Positions 1-5,758 of a stretch of DNA of 8,532 nt are shown piece after piece. The position numbers and the translations under genes were made by a program. The notes under the pieces are model-generated. The model did not search any database, was not told where the DNA came from, and saw nothing but the letters and a program-made list of their open reading frames with translations. This DNA is from Dialister sp. UBA6422 (GTDB lineage Bacteria > Bacillota > Negativicutes > Veillonellales > Dialisteraceae). The DNA lies in NCBI GenBank assembly GCA_002439665.1, contig DJPC01000008.1, positions 320-8,851 of the forward strand, in the 5' to 3' direction. Each line of letters opens with the position of its first letter. Position 1 is the stretch's first letter.

Positions 1-1088
1 TTCGTGTTTTAAATCCATTCAAACATCCCTTTCAGACTAGCTTTACGAAGTTTGAAAATCGAGATGCATTGCTTGTGAAAATTTATTCCGAAGGCCTGGT
101 AGGCTGGGGGGAGTGTAAGGCTTTTTATGGTCCTTTCTATAATCCAGAAGACAATGGCACCGTATTTCATATCTTGAAAAATATGATCATTCCGAAGATT
201 CTCCATCAGGAAGTGGAAAGTCCAGAATCATTCATGAAAAGTTTTGAGTACATCAAAGGAAATCGGCTGGCCAAAGCAGCTGTCGAAAATGCTTTGTGGG
301 ATCTTATGGTACAACGTACTGGTAAGTCCTTAAAAACTCTTTTGGGTGGTACCCAGAAGGAAATCAAAGTGGGGGTCTCTTTGGGTATTGAAAAAGATAT
401 CAATGTGCTTTTTAAAGAAATTTACCACTATTTGGAACAGGGGTATCATAGAACAAAAATTAAGATTCATCCAGGCAGAGATATTGAGGTCATCAAAGCT
501 ATTCGCAAGGAATTTGGTGATATTACCTTGACTGTAGATGCCAATTCTGCCTACACATTAAAGGATTTAGACCTTTTTAAAGCCATGGACGAATACCACT
601 TGCAATACATTGAACAGCCTTTGGGAGAAGAAGATATTGTAGATCATGCAACACTGCAAAAAGCCATCGAAACACCAATCTGTCTAGATGAAAGTATTGT
701 GTCTTATGAAGCGGCAGAGGCAGCAATTCACCTGGGAAGCTGCCAAGTGATCAATATTAAATCTAGCCGCTGCGGTGGGGTTTACGAAGGGAAAAGAATC
801 CATGATCTCTGTGTAGCTCATCATATTCCTGTATGGTGCGGCGGTATGACAGAACTTGGCATCGGACGTGCTCAGAATGTATCTTTTGCTAGTCTTCCTG
901 GGTTTACAGAACTGGCACATGATGTGGCGGCAGCTAATCGTTACTTTGAGGAAGATATCACTAGTCCTATGGTGGATATTACCGATCGTTGCACCATTAT
1001 CGTACCAGATGAAGAAAATGGAATTCACTATGACGTGGATGAAAAACAAATTGATAAAATGGAAGCAGGGCATTGGATTTTCCGCTAG
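1..1088 (+). CDS. N-succinylamino acid racemase / OSBS-like enolase-superfamily enzyme (NSAR-A), 5' partial
   Basis: This enzyme would abstract and re-add the alpha proton of an N-acylated amino acid, interconverting D and L forms in the cytoplasm. The frame is open from base 3 (first visible residues RVLNPF) to TAG at 1086-1088, giving 361 visible residues. Alignment by eye with the second copy in this window suggests about nine residues are missing upstream, so full length is near 370, normal for the family. Counting from the first visible codon, the KxK catalytic pair is K152/K154, the metal ligands are D179 (VDANSAYTL), E204 (IEQPL) and D229 (CLDES), and the second catalytic lysine is K253 (NIK). 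All match Amycolatopsis NAAAR. The barrel-end loop reads GGMTELGIGRA where the family normally has GGM-E-[TS]-G. A TTG at base 69 is not the start, because conserved family sequence continues upstream. MenC (o-succinylbenzoate synthase) activity cannot be excluded, but no menaquinone gene is nearby. Confidence 0.88.
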   Translation, partial: RVLNPFKHPFQTSFTKFENRDALLVKIYSEGLVGWGECKAFYGPFYNPEDNGTVFHILKNMIIPKILHQEVESPESFMKSFEYIKGNRLAKAAVENALWDLMVQRTGKSLKTLLGGTQKEIKVGVSLGIEKDINVLFKEIYHYLEQGYHRTKIKIHPGRDIEVIKAIRKEFGDITLTVDANSAYTLKDLDLFKAMDEYHLQYIEQPLGEEDIVDHATLQKAIETPICLDESIVSYEAAEAAIHLGSCQVINIKSSRCGGVYEGKRIHDLCVAHHIPVWCGGMTELGIGRAQNVSFASLPGFTELAHDVAAANRYFEEDITSPMVDITDRCTIIVPDEENGIHYDVDEKQIDKMEAGHWIFR

Positions 1089-1096
1089 CTGAAATA

Positions 1097-1144
1097 AAAA
1101 GAAGGTTTGATAAAATGCGTTTGTATTTTATCAAACCTTCTTTT
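1097..1144. terminator. Bidirectional rho-independent terminator between convergent genes
   Basis: A perfect 20-bp inverted repeat (1097-1116 against 1125-1144) starts eight bases after the NSAR-A stop. The loop is eight bases and can shrink to four with a G-U and a C-G pair. On the plus strand the stem ends in TTTT and a seven-T run follows at 1149-1155. On the minus strand the stem is followed by TTTTTATTT. It can therefore end transcription of NSAR-A and also of the regulator arriving from the right, about 200 bases beyond the regulator's stop codon. Confidence 0.85.
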
Positions 1145-1351
1145 GGCATTTTTTTATGATAGGTACAAGCCTCTGTGGCATAGAGAAAGATTAGCAGATC
1201 ACTGGCAACTTTTTTATAGATAATATTCATTATATTTTAGTATTATTCCGTATGGAGATGAAAGATATTGCCTAAAAGATACAAAGGGATGGAAATATGC
1301 TACAGTATCTAGCGCCATTGTCATCAGAGTTAGTAGAATAAAACTTCATTT

Positions 1352-2698
1352 TTATTCTATCGGTTTCTTTGTTCTTGTTTTTGTCTCCAGGAGAAGTTCT
1401 ATCACCCGTCCTGGCCGTCCTGTTTTCCCTGTAAAACGTCGACTGGCATCTTGAGCAATGTGGTGATCAATGAGTTTTGTAAGGGTACGATTGATGGTAC
1501 GTGGTGTGACTCCTAAAAGGTCTGCTAGCTCAGAGGAAGTGAAACGACAGGTTCCAGCTTCTTTGCAAGCGTGATAGAGCTTAGAAATCATACGGAGACT
1601 GACGCCAGATTTCTTAGAAAGGTATAGAAAGTGTTCATCAATGGGCCGTTCCTCCGCTTTTTGGATTTGTTGCATACTTTGCGCCATAGGGATGCGGGAT
1701 GATAAATCTGGTGTCATGAGGAAAGCTGTATTTCCGCCAAGGGAAGAGGCATGCTGCATAGCTTTGACGGCTCGGTATTGGGCTTCATTCATGTAATTTC
1801 CATATCCCACTCCTACAGAAACAGTAAATGGGGTGGCAGTGGAAATATTTTCTAATAAAGGAAATCTTTGGAATTGTTCGGTCTGATTTTCTAGTATAGT
1901 TGCGGAGGCAAAGATAAGGTAGTCCCAAGGGGACTGGGGAATGCAAGCTCCGCGGAGAGATTGTGCAAAGGCATAAATCAATTTAGCTACTTCCAATTGG
2001 CTCATGGACATGTGATAAGTATTGCTGCCAGGCAGAGTCTCTTTGAGAAAATCAATATGAATGGAAAGAACACAGATATGGTTATTGTGCTGGTTGTGAA
2101 GTTCATGAGAAAGAAGAAGCCGCTGCATGCCACTTCGTATATCATCAAAAGAAGGCTGCAGGATATAAACAGGGATGCCTTTACTCTTTAAAATATCTCG
2201 TACTTTATAAAAAATGGTGATACAGAAATCGACCTTTCCTTCTTGATATAACTTTTCCATTTTGATAGCATCTTTTATTAGAAGGCCTTCACTATATGGG
2301 AAGAATGGGATAGTTATGATAGATGTATTTTCTTCAGAATATCCGATTTCGTGTAATGCTAAATGAAAGAAATCTTTATTGTCTAAATCGCTGGCGATAC
2401 GCATTTTGTAGCCAGCCACTTCTGCACGGAAAAGAAGACGTAAAAGGGCAGAGGTAGATCGCGGAATAGTCAGCCATTCGGTCGTATGAGAAATAACTTT
2501 TTCTGCATAACGCCGTGCGGTATTCCCAAGAAAGAGAAAGGCATCAATTTGACTTTGTTTACCGCTTACGAGTTCAGGAATGTCCATTATAGAAGCATAA
2601 GGGAATGGGATAGGTTTGATTTCAGGAAATTCTTTACTAAGAAATTGACAGATTTCTTCCATAATTTCATAAGGAACGACGACACCAATGTGAATCAT
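1352..2698 (-). CDS. One-component transcriptional regulator: PrpR_N-like sensor, degenerate GGDEF-like domain, C-terminal winged HTH
   Basis: Predicted cytoplasmic DNA-binding regulator of 448 residues. The start is the ATG at 2698-2696, because AAGGAGG lies eight bases upstream; an in-frame ATG seven codons earlier has no such site. Residues 1-190 look like a PrpR_N-type ligand-sensing region, including GIPVYILQPS followed by an IR pair near residue 187. Residues about 205-330 resemble a GGDEF fold: an IHIDFLKE strand (D216) matches the DxDxFK signature and VSVGVGYG (293-300) the late VSiGiA strand. The GGDEF loop itself is replaced by SPWDY (256-260), so cyclase activity is unlikely. Residues 386-416 form a helix-turn-helix (SSELADLLGVTPRTINRTL), followed by a GKTGRPGR wing. 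It is divergent from the transporter gene and probably controls it and perhaps its own transcription. The family name is uncertain; the domain reading is from pattern recognition. Confidence 0.72.
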   Translation of the reverse strand: MIHIGVVVPYEIMEEICQFLSKEFPEIKPIPFPYASIMDIPELVSGKQSQIDAFLFLGNTARRYAEKVISHTTEWLTIPRSTSALLRLLFRAEVAGYKMRIASDLDNKDFFHLALHEIGYSEENTSIITIPFFPYSEGLLIKDAIKMEKLYQEGKVDFCITIFYKVRDILKSKGIPVYILQPSFDDIRSGMQRLLLSHELHNQHNNHICVLSIHIDFLKETLPGSNTYHMSMSQLEVAKLIYAFAQSLRGACIPQSPWDYLIFASATILENQTEQFQRFPLLENISTATPFTVSVGVGYGNYMNEAQYRAVKAMQHASSLGGNTAFLMTPDLSSRIPMAQSMQQIQKAEERPIDEHFLYLSKKSGVSLRMISKLYHACKEAGTCRFTSSELADLLGVTPRTINRTLTKLIDHHIAQDASRRFTGKTGRPGRVIELLLETKTRTKKPIE

Positions 2699-2706
2699 GG
2701 AATGAG

Positions 2707-2713
2707 CCTCCTT
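2707..2713 (-). promoter_or_regulatory. Ribosome binding site deciding the regulator start
   Basis: The minus strand reads AAGGAGG here, a full match to the anti-Shine-Dalgarno, with eight bases to the ATG at 2698. This selects the second in-frame ATG over the one at 2719, which would lie upstream of the site. Confidence 0.85.
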
Positions 2714-2758
2714 CTGCATAGATTCTAAAAATTGGAAATAGGCGATTTATGACTTTTT

Positions 2759-2796
2759 GTCTATTATTTAGGACGCAATAAAGGTCTATTAAGGAC
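2759..2796. repeat. Paired direct repeat, candidate operator for the divergent regulator
   Basis: Two copies of the same element lie in one orientation: GTCTATTATTTAGGAC at 2759-2774 and GTCTATTAAGGAC at 2784-2796. They are identical apart from three extra T's in the first copy. Their GGAC ends are 22 bases apart, about two helical turns, so proteins bound to both would face the same side of the DNA. They lie 61-98 bases upstream of the regulator start, where an autoregulatory site would be expected. A direct-repeat operator is inferred; no binding data are available. Confidence 0.45.
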
Positions 2797-2880
2797 AATT
2801 CTTTTTCTTTATGATAAGCGTAAGACCAAAGAAAGTAAATAGCGGATGTGAGAGCCGCATGGCAAGGGAGCCTTATGGAT

Positions 2881-2919
2881 GACAAGTCTTTTTGTCGTGC
2901 ATAGGGCTTTATTTGTCGT
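2881..2919. repeat. Second repeat group (GACAA/TTGTC inverted repeat and TTTGTCGT direct repeat)
   Basis: GACAA (2881-2885) and TTGTC (2892-2896) form a short inverted repeat. TTTGTCGT occurs at 2891-2898 and again at 2912-2919, 21 bases apart. The element ACAAGTCT at 2882-2889 recurs at 2969-2976 next to the transporter ribosome binding site. These could be regulator contacts on the transporter side, but repeats of this size also arise by chance in AT-rich DNA. Confidence 0.25.
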
Positions 2920-2959
2920 TAGTTGTTAGGATTCAAACACCTGATACTTAAGCAACTAA
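2919..2959 (+). other. Possible weak hairpin in the transporter leader
   Basis: TTAGTTG (2919-2925) is the exact reverse complement of CAACTAA (2953-2959), with two further possible inner pairs and a loop of roughly 23 bases. There is no T tract after it, so it is not a terminator. If transcribed it would lie in the transporter 5' leader. Confidence 0.2.
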
Positions 2960-2987
2960 GAACTGGTAACAAGTCTAAAAGTGATGG

Positions 2988-2994
2988 GAAGGAA
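2988..2994 (+). promoter_or_regulatory. Ribosome binding site favouring the transporter start at 3002
   Basis: GAAGGAA lies seven bases before the ATG at 3002. The upstream in-frame GTG (2981) and ATG (2984) have no purine-rich site in front of them, and the next ATG (3008) is too far from this one. Confidence 0.6.
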
Positions 2995-3001
2995 GTTTTT
3001 T

Positions 3002-4228
3002 ATGGGAATGTTGAAAAAGCTGCAAAGCGAAAACAGGTATGTTGTATTTTTCTTTTTGTATATAGGATTTTGTATATCCTATATCGATCGTAGTGCTATC
3101 GGTTTGGCATTGCCGTCAGTTTCTAAGGATTTCAATTTAGCTCCTACTGAAATGGGGGTTGTGATTTCTGCCTTCTTTATTGGCTATTCTATTATGCAAA
3201 TTCCTGGAGGTTGGCTTTCTGACCATTTTGGATCTAAAACGGTGATTCTTGTTGCACTGACTTTATGGTCCATTTTCACATTTACTACTGGTCATGCATC
3301 AACCTTGGCCGGTCTTTTGTTCCTGCGCTTCGTATTTGGCCTTTGTGAAGGACCTTATGCAGGCTCCTGCTATCGTGCGATTGCTGAATATTTTCCAAGG
3401 GAGCTTCGCGCTGCTTATACCACGGGGATTCTTTCTTCCAATTATATTGGAAGTGCACTGGCACCGATTGTTATTGTACCACTCATTCTCTGGTTTGGAT
3501 GGAGAGGTATGTTCCAGGTATTGGGCGTGGTAGGTTTGATCTATGTATTCTTCTATGCTCTTTTTGTAAAACAATCCAAGCCAAAAGAAGAAGTAGGTGA
3601 AGATAAGGTCAGCAAGACCAAATATTTTCTCCGTCTTATGAAATATTCCATGATTTGGAAATTGGTTCTTTGTGCTTTTTGTGTATCTTGTATCAATAAA
3701 GGCCTCGATGCTTGGATGCCAACCTACCTCATTGCAGAACGTGGCATCAATCTCAAAGCTGTAGGATATCTGACACCAATTCCGTTTATGGCATCCTTCT
3801 TATCTGCCGCTGTTTGCGGATGGTTTATGAATAAGTATTTTGATAAAAAAGAACATTACATGGTTGCTATCTGTGCTGCGATGACAGCTATTTTCCTGTA
3901 CTTTATGTACAATGCAGAAACTATTATGTGGGTCGTTATCTTTCAGTGCGGGGTGTACTTTTTCAAAGCGTGCATTTTAGGAGCTGCTGTGGCTATTGTT
4001 TTGAAAATTGTCACTGGTAAGATTGCAGGGTCTGCTTCCACATTGATTAATATGGGGGGCCAAGTAGCTGGATTTATTTCTCCTGTGGTTATGGGGTATC
4101 TAGTCCATGCTTTTAATGGCTCATTCAATGCGGTGTTCTATTTCTTGATGGGTATGGCAACACTCTGTGCGATCAGTGCCCTCTTGATCCCAAAGAGAAC
4201 AGAAGATGTACTGGATTTGGAAGAATAA
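3002..4228 (+). CDS. MFS transporter, anion:cation symporter (ACS)-type
   Basis: Predicted 408-residue inner-membrane transporter with 12 hydrophobic segments. These run from segment 1 (about residues 12-32) through segment 6 (about 164-188), a charged cytoplasmic loop KQSKPKEEVGEDKVSK (190-205), then segments 7-12 to about residue 396. MFS family marks are the YIDR at the end of segment 1 (D29, R30) and motif A, GWLSDHFGSKT (70-80), between segments 2 and 3. Segment 4-5 sequence (CEGPYAG, then AEYFPRELRAA, then GWRGMF) follows the ExuT/tartrate/phthalate ACS pattern, whose members usually carry organic anions with protons. Placed before a racemase and two M20 hydrolases, the likely cargo is an N-acyl amino acid or related carboxylate; that is inference. 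A hairpin terminator follows, so most transcripts may stop before NSAR-B. Confidence 0.85.
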   Translation: MGMLKKLQSENRYVVFFFLYIGFCISYIDRSAIGLALPSVSKDFNLAPTEMGVVISAFFIGYSIMQIPGGWLSDHFGSKTVILVALTLWSIFTFTTGHASTLAGLLFLRFVFGLCEGPYAGSCYRAIAEYFPRELRAAYTTGILSSNYIGSALAPIVIVPLILWFGWRGMFQVLGVVGLIYVFFYALFVKQSKPKEEVGEDKVSKTKYFLRLMKYSMIWKLVLCAFCVSCINKGLDAWMPTYLIAERGINLKAVGYLTPIPFMASFLSAAVCGWFMNKYFDKKEHYMVAICAAMTAIFLYFMYNAETIMWVVIFQCGVYFFKACILGAAVAIVLKIVTGKIAGSASTLINMGGQVAGFISPVVMGYLVHAFNGSFNAVFYFLMGMATLCAISALLIPKRTEDVLDLEE

Positions 4229-4241
4229 CAATACAAAGGAT

Positions 4242-4276
4242 ACACAGGGAGATTCTTCCTGTGTTTTCCTCTTTTT
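4242..4276 (+). terminator. Rho-independent terminator or partial read-through hairpin after the transporter
   Basis: ACACAGG (4242-4248) pairs with CCTGTGT (4258-4264). Three more inner pairs, one of them G-U, close the loop to three bases. TTTT (4264-4267) and a five-T run ending at 4276 follow. It lies 13 bases after the transporter stop and about 48 before the NSAR-B start, so it would lower or cut downstream expression. Confidence 0.65.
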
Positions 4277-4308
4277 GTGAAAATATAGAGTAAAGTGTTT
4301 TTATTTCC

Positions 4309-4315
4309 AAAGGAG
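4309..4315 (+). promoter_or_regulatory. Ribosome binding site of NSAR-B
   Basis: AAAGGAG lies eight bases before the ATG at 4324. It supports this ATG as the start and shows that the gene is translated independently of the transporter. Confidence 0.8.
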
Positions 4316-4323
4316 ATAGAATT

Positions 4324-5439
4324 ATGAAAATTACTAAAGCCATCATTCGTAGGATGAGCCTGGATTTTAAAGTACCGTTTCGTACCAGTTTTGGTCTCAA
4401 TACCACCAAAGATTTCTTGATTGTAGAACTTTATGATGACGATGGACATGTAGGATGTGGTGCTTGCTCGGCATTTATGCGTCCTTGGTACAATGAAGAA
4501 ACTACCATGGGAGCTCTTTTTGTGATTCAGAAATACTTGATTCCTGCGCTTTTTGAGGCTGGAGATTTTAAGGATCCAGAATGGTTCTTTGATCATACCA
4601 GTTGGATTCGTAGAAATCGCATGGCTCGTGCCTCTGTGGATTGTGCTCTTTGGGAATTATATTCTAAAGAATTGGGAATTCCAGAATACAAAGCTTTAGG
4701 TGGGGTACGAAACGAAATCGAAGCAGGCGTTTCTTTGGGGATCGAAGATACACCAGACAAGCTGCTTCACACCATTGAAAAGTATATGAAACAAGGGTAC
4801 AGACGTGTGAAGTGTAAAATTAAACCAGGCTATGATATCAATTACATGCGAGCTGTTCGCAAAGAATTTGGTGATATTATGCTGATGGTAGATGCCAATT
4901 CTGCTTACACCTTAGATGATATTCCCATGTTTAAAGAAATGGACGAATTAGGACTTCTTATGATTGAACAGCCTTTAGCTTCTGATGATATTGTGGATCA
5001 TCGCCATTTGCAGGCAGCCATTAAGACACCGATCTGCTTAGATGAAAGCATTGATAGTGTAGATGATGCACGAAGAGCTATCGAACTGGGAAGTTGCAAG
5101 ATTATCAATATCAAAGTAGCTCGTGTAGGTGGCCTCACAGAAGCTCGTCGCATCCAGAAATTTGCGGGAGAAAGAGGTGTTTTCTCCTGGTGTGGTGGTA
5201 TGGTAGATGATGGAGTAGCTAGAGGTCATAATATGGCAGTAGCTACACTTCCTTACTATAAATATCCAAATGATATTCCCGGTAGTGATCGCTATTATGC
5301 TGACGATATCGTAACGCCCTCTACTTACATAGATTCCCATGCCAAAATTCAATTACCAGAGCTTCCGGGTACAGGATTTGAACTTAAGATGGATGTGGTA
5401 GAAAAGCATACATTAGATAAGTGGGAATATAAAAAATAA
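4324..5439 (+). CDS. N-succinylamino acid racemase / OSBS-like enolase-superfamily enzyme (NSAR-B)
   Basis: Complete 371-residue paralogue of NSAR-A and the usual size for the family. The N-terminal capping domain (about 1-125) carries PFRTSFGL, the family's 20s specificity loop. The barrel holds KxK at K163/K165, metal ligands D190 (VDANSAYTL), E215 (IEQPL) and D240 (CLDES), and K264 (NIK), so the racemase machinery is intact. The expected reaction is racemisation of an N-acyl (for example N-succinyl) amino acid with a divalent metal in the cytoplasm. The end of strand 8 is unusual: GGMVDDGVARGHN (291-303) replaces GGM-E-[TS]-G-[IL]-GRA-N, and PNDIPGSDR (315-323) replaces PGDTSASDR, suggesting altered substrate choice. 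It follows the transporter by 95 bases and precedes the M20 genes. OSBS or dipeptide epimerase activity are less likely alternatives. Confidence 0.88.
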   Translation: MKITKAIIRRMSLDFKVPFRTSFGLNTTKDFLIVELYDDDGHVGCGACSAFMRPWYNEETTMGALFVIQKYLIPALFEAGDFKDPEWFFDHTSWIRRNRMARASVDCALWELYSKELGIPEYKALGGVRNEIEAGVSLGIEDTPDKLLHTIEKYMKQGYRRVKCKIKPGYDINYMRAVRKEFGDIMLMVDANSAYTLDDIPMFKEMDELGLLMIEQPLASDDIVDHRHLQAAIKTPICLDESIDSVDDARRAIELGSCKIINIKVARVGGLTEARRIQKFAGERGVFSWCGGMVDDGVARGHNMAVATLPYYKYPNDIPGSDRYYADDIVTPSTYIDSHAKIQLPELPGTGFELKMDVVEKHTLDKWEYKK

Positions 5440-5758
5440 GGAAAAGTTAGATATGGTGGCGCATAACTTATAAATCACCACAGAATTAGTATACAAGGTT
5501 ATATGTGATCATTTCGGCAGTCTTCATCAGATATTTACACAGATTGGTAAAAGGTTGGCTCTTTGGAGAGGTTATAAGGCGTGTGAAATAATCCTTTTAT
5601 ACCATTGGGAAACCAAGCCAATAACCGTTAAGAGATATTTTGAAGATAATAAACTCGACACCATGGTCATCTTTGGAGTTTTACTAGATCTATCAAAAGT
5701 TTCTATCGAAATAAAAACATCAATAACCTTTTAAACTAGGAAAAGGAGTAAAAAGAAC
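5440..5758 (+). other. 319-base gap between NSAR-B and M20-A, no recognised gene
   Basis: No ATG-started gene of useful length is visible. A frame without stops runs from 5474 to TAA at 5732-5734 (86 codons) in the same phase as M20-A, but it has no ATG or GTG with a ribosome binding site, and its conceptual product, including RLALWRGYKACEI, is not recognised. The middle (about 5553-5628) can fold as an imperfect nested hairpin: TTGGCT with AGCCAA outside, and GGTTATAAGG with CCTTTTATACC inside, the latter with bulges. A weak promoter candidate is listed at 5563-5592. There is no clear terminator for NSAR-B here. It may be a regulated leader or a decayed gene. Confidence 0.5.
5563..5592 (+). 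promoter_or_regulatory. Weak candidate promoter for M20-A
   Basis: TTGGAG (5563-5568) is followed after 18 bases by AATAAT (5587-5592), with a TG placed as in an extended -10. The -35 matches the consensus at only three positions. Transcription would begin near 5599, leaving a leader of about 160 bases. Confidence 0.22.

Larger units (their letters stand above)
2699..3001. other. Divergent intergenic region between regulator and transporter
   Basis: 303 bases without a recognised gene. It must hold the promoters of both the regulator and the transporter, but I could not find a convincing -35/-10 pair for either. The best plus-strand candidate is TTGTTA (2923-2928) with a poor downstream hexamer near 2945. 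On the minus strand TAGAAT (2727-2722) is a good -10 but sits almost on the ribosome binding site and has no -35. The region contains the paired direct repeat at 2759-2796, a second repeat group at 2881-2919, and a 7-bp inverted repeat at 2919-2959, all listed separately. Confidence 0.6.

Noticed and set aside
684..1073. A 129-codon minus-strand open frame inside NSAR-A
   Set aside because: It overlaps conserved racemase sequence and its product shows no recognisable domain.
69..1088. NSAR-A starting at the TTG at base 69
   Set aside because: The frame is open to the window edge and the 22 codons upstream (RVLNPFKHPFQTSF and on) align with the N-terminus of NSAR-B, so the true start lies outside the window.
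1297..1341. Tiny plus-strand frame MLQYLAPLSSELVE with an AAAGGGA upstream
   Set aside because: Fourteen residues, no recognisable family and no conserved context; easily chance.
1334..1359. TAGAATAAAA/TTTTATTCTA hairpin overlapping the regulator stop codon
   Set aside because: Purely A-T apart from one G-C pair, with no T tract on the minus strand; too weak to call a terminator when a strong bidirectional one lies further on.
2842..2876. Short inverted repeats GCGG/CCGC and GGC/GCC in the transporter leader, considered as a riboswitch
   Set aside because: Stems are three to four pairs and no known riboswitch core motif was recognised.
5454..5480. TGGTG/CACCA inverted repeat after NSAR-B as a terminator
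   Set aside because: Only five pairs with a 17-base loop and no T tract.
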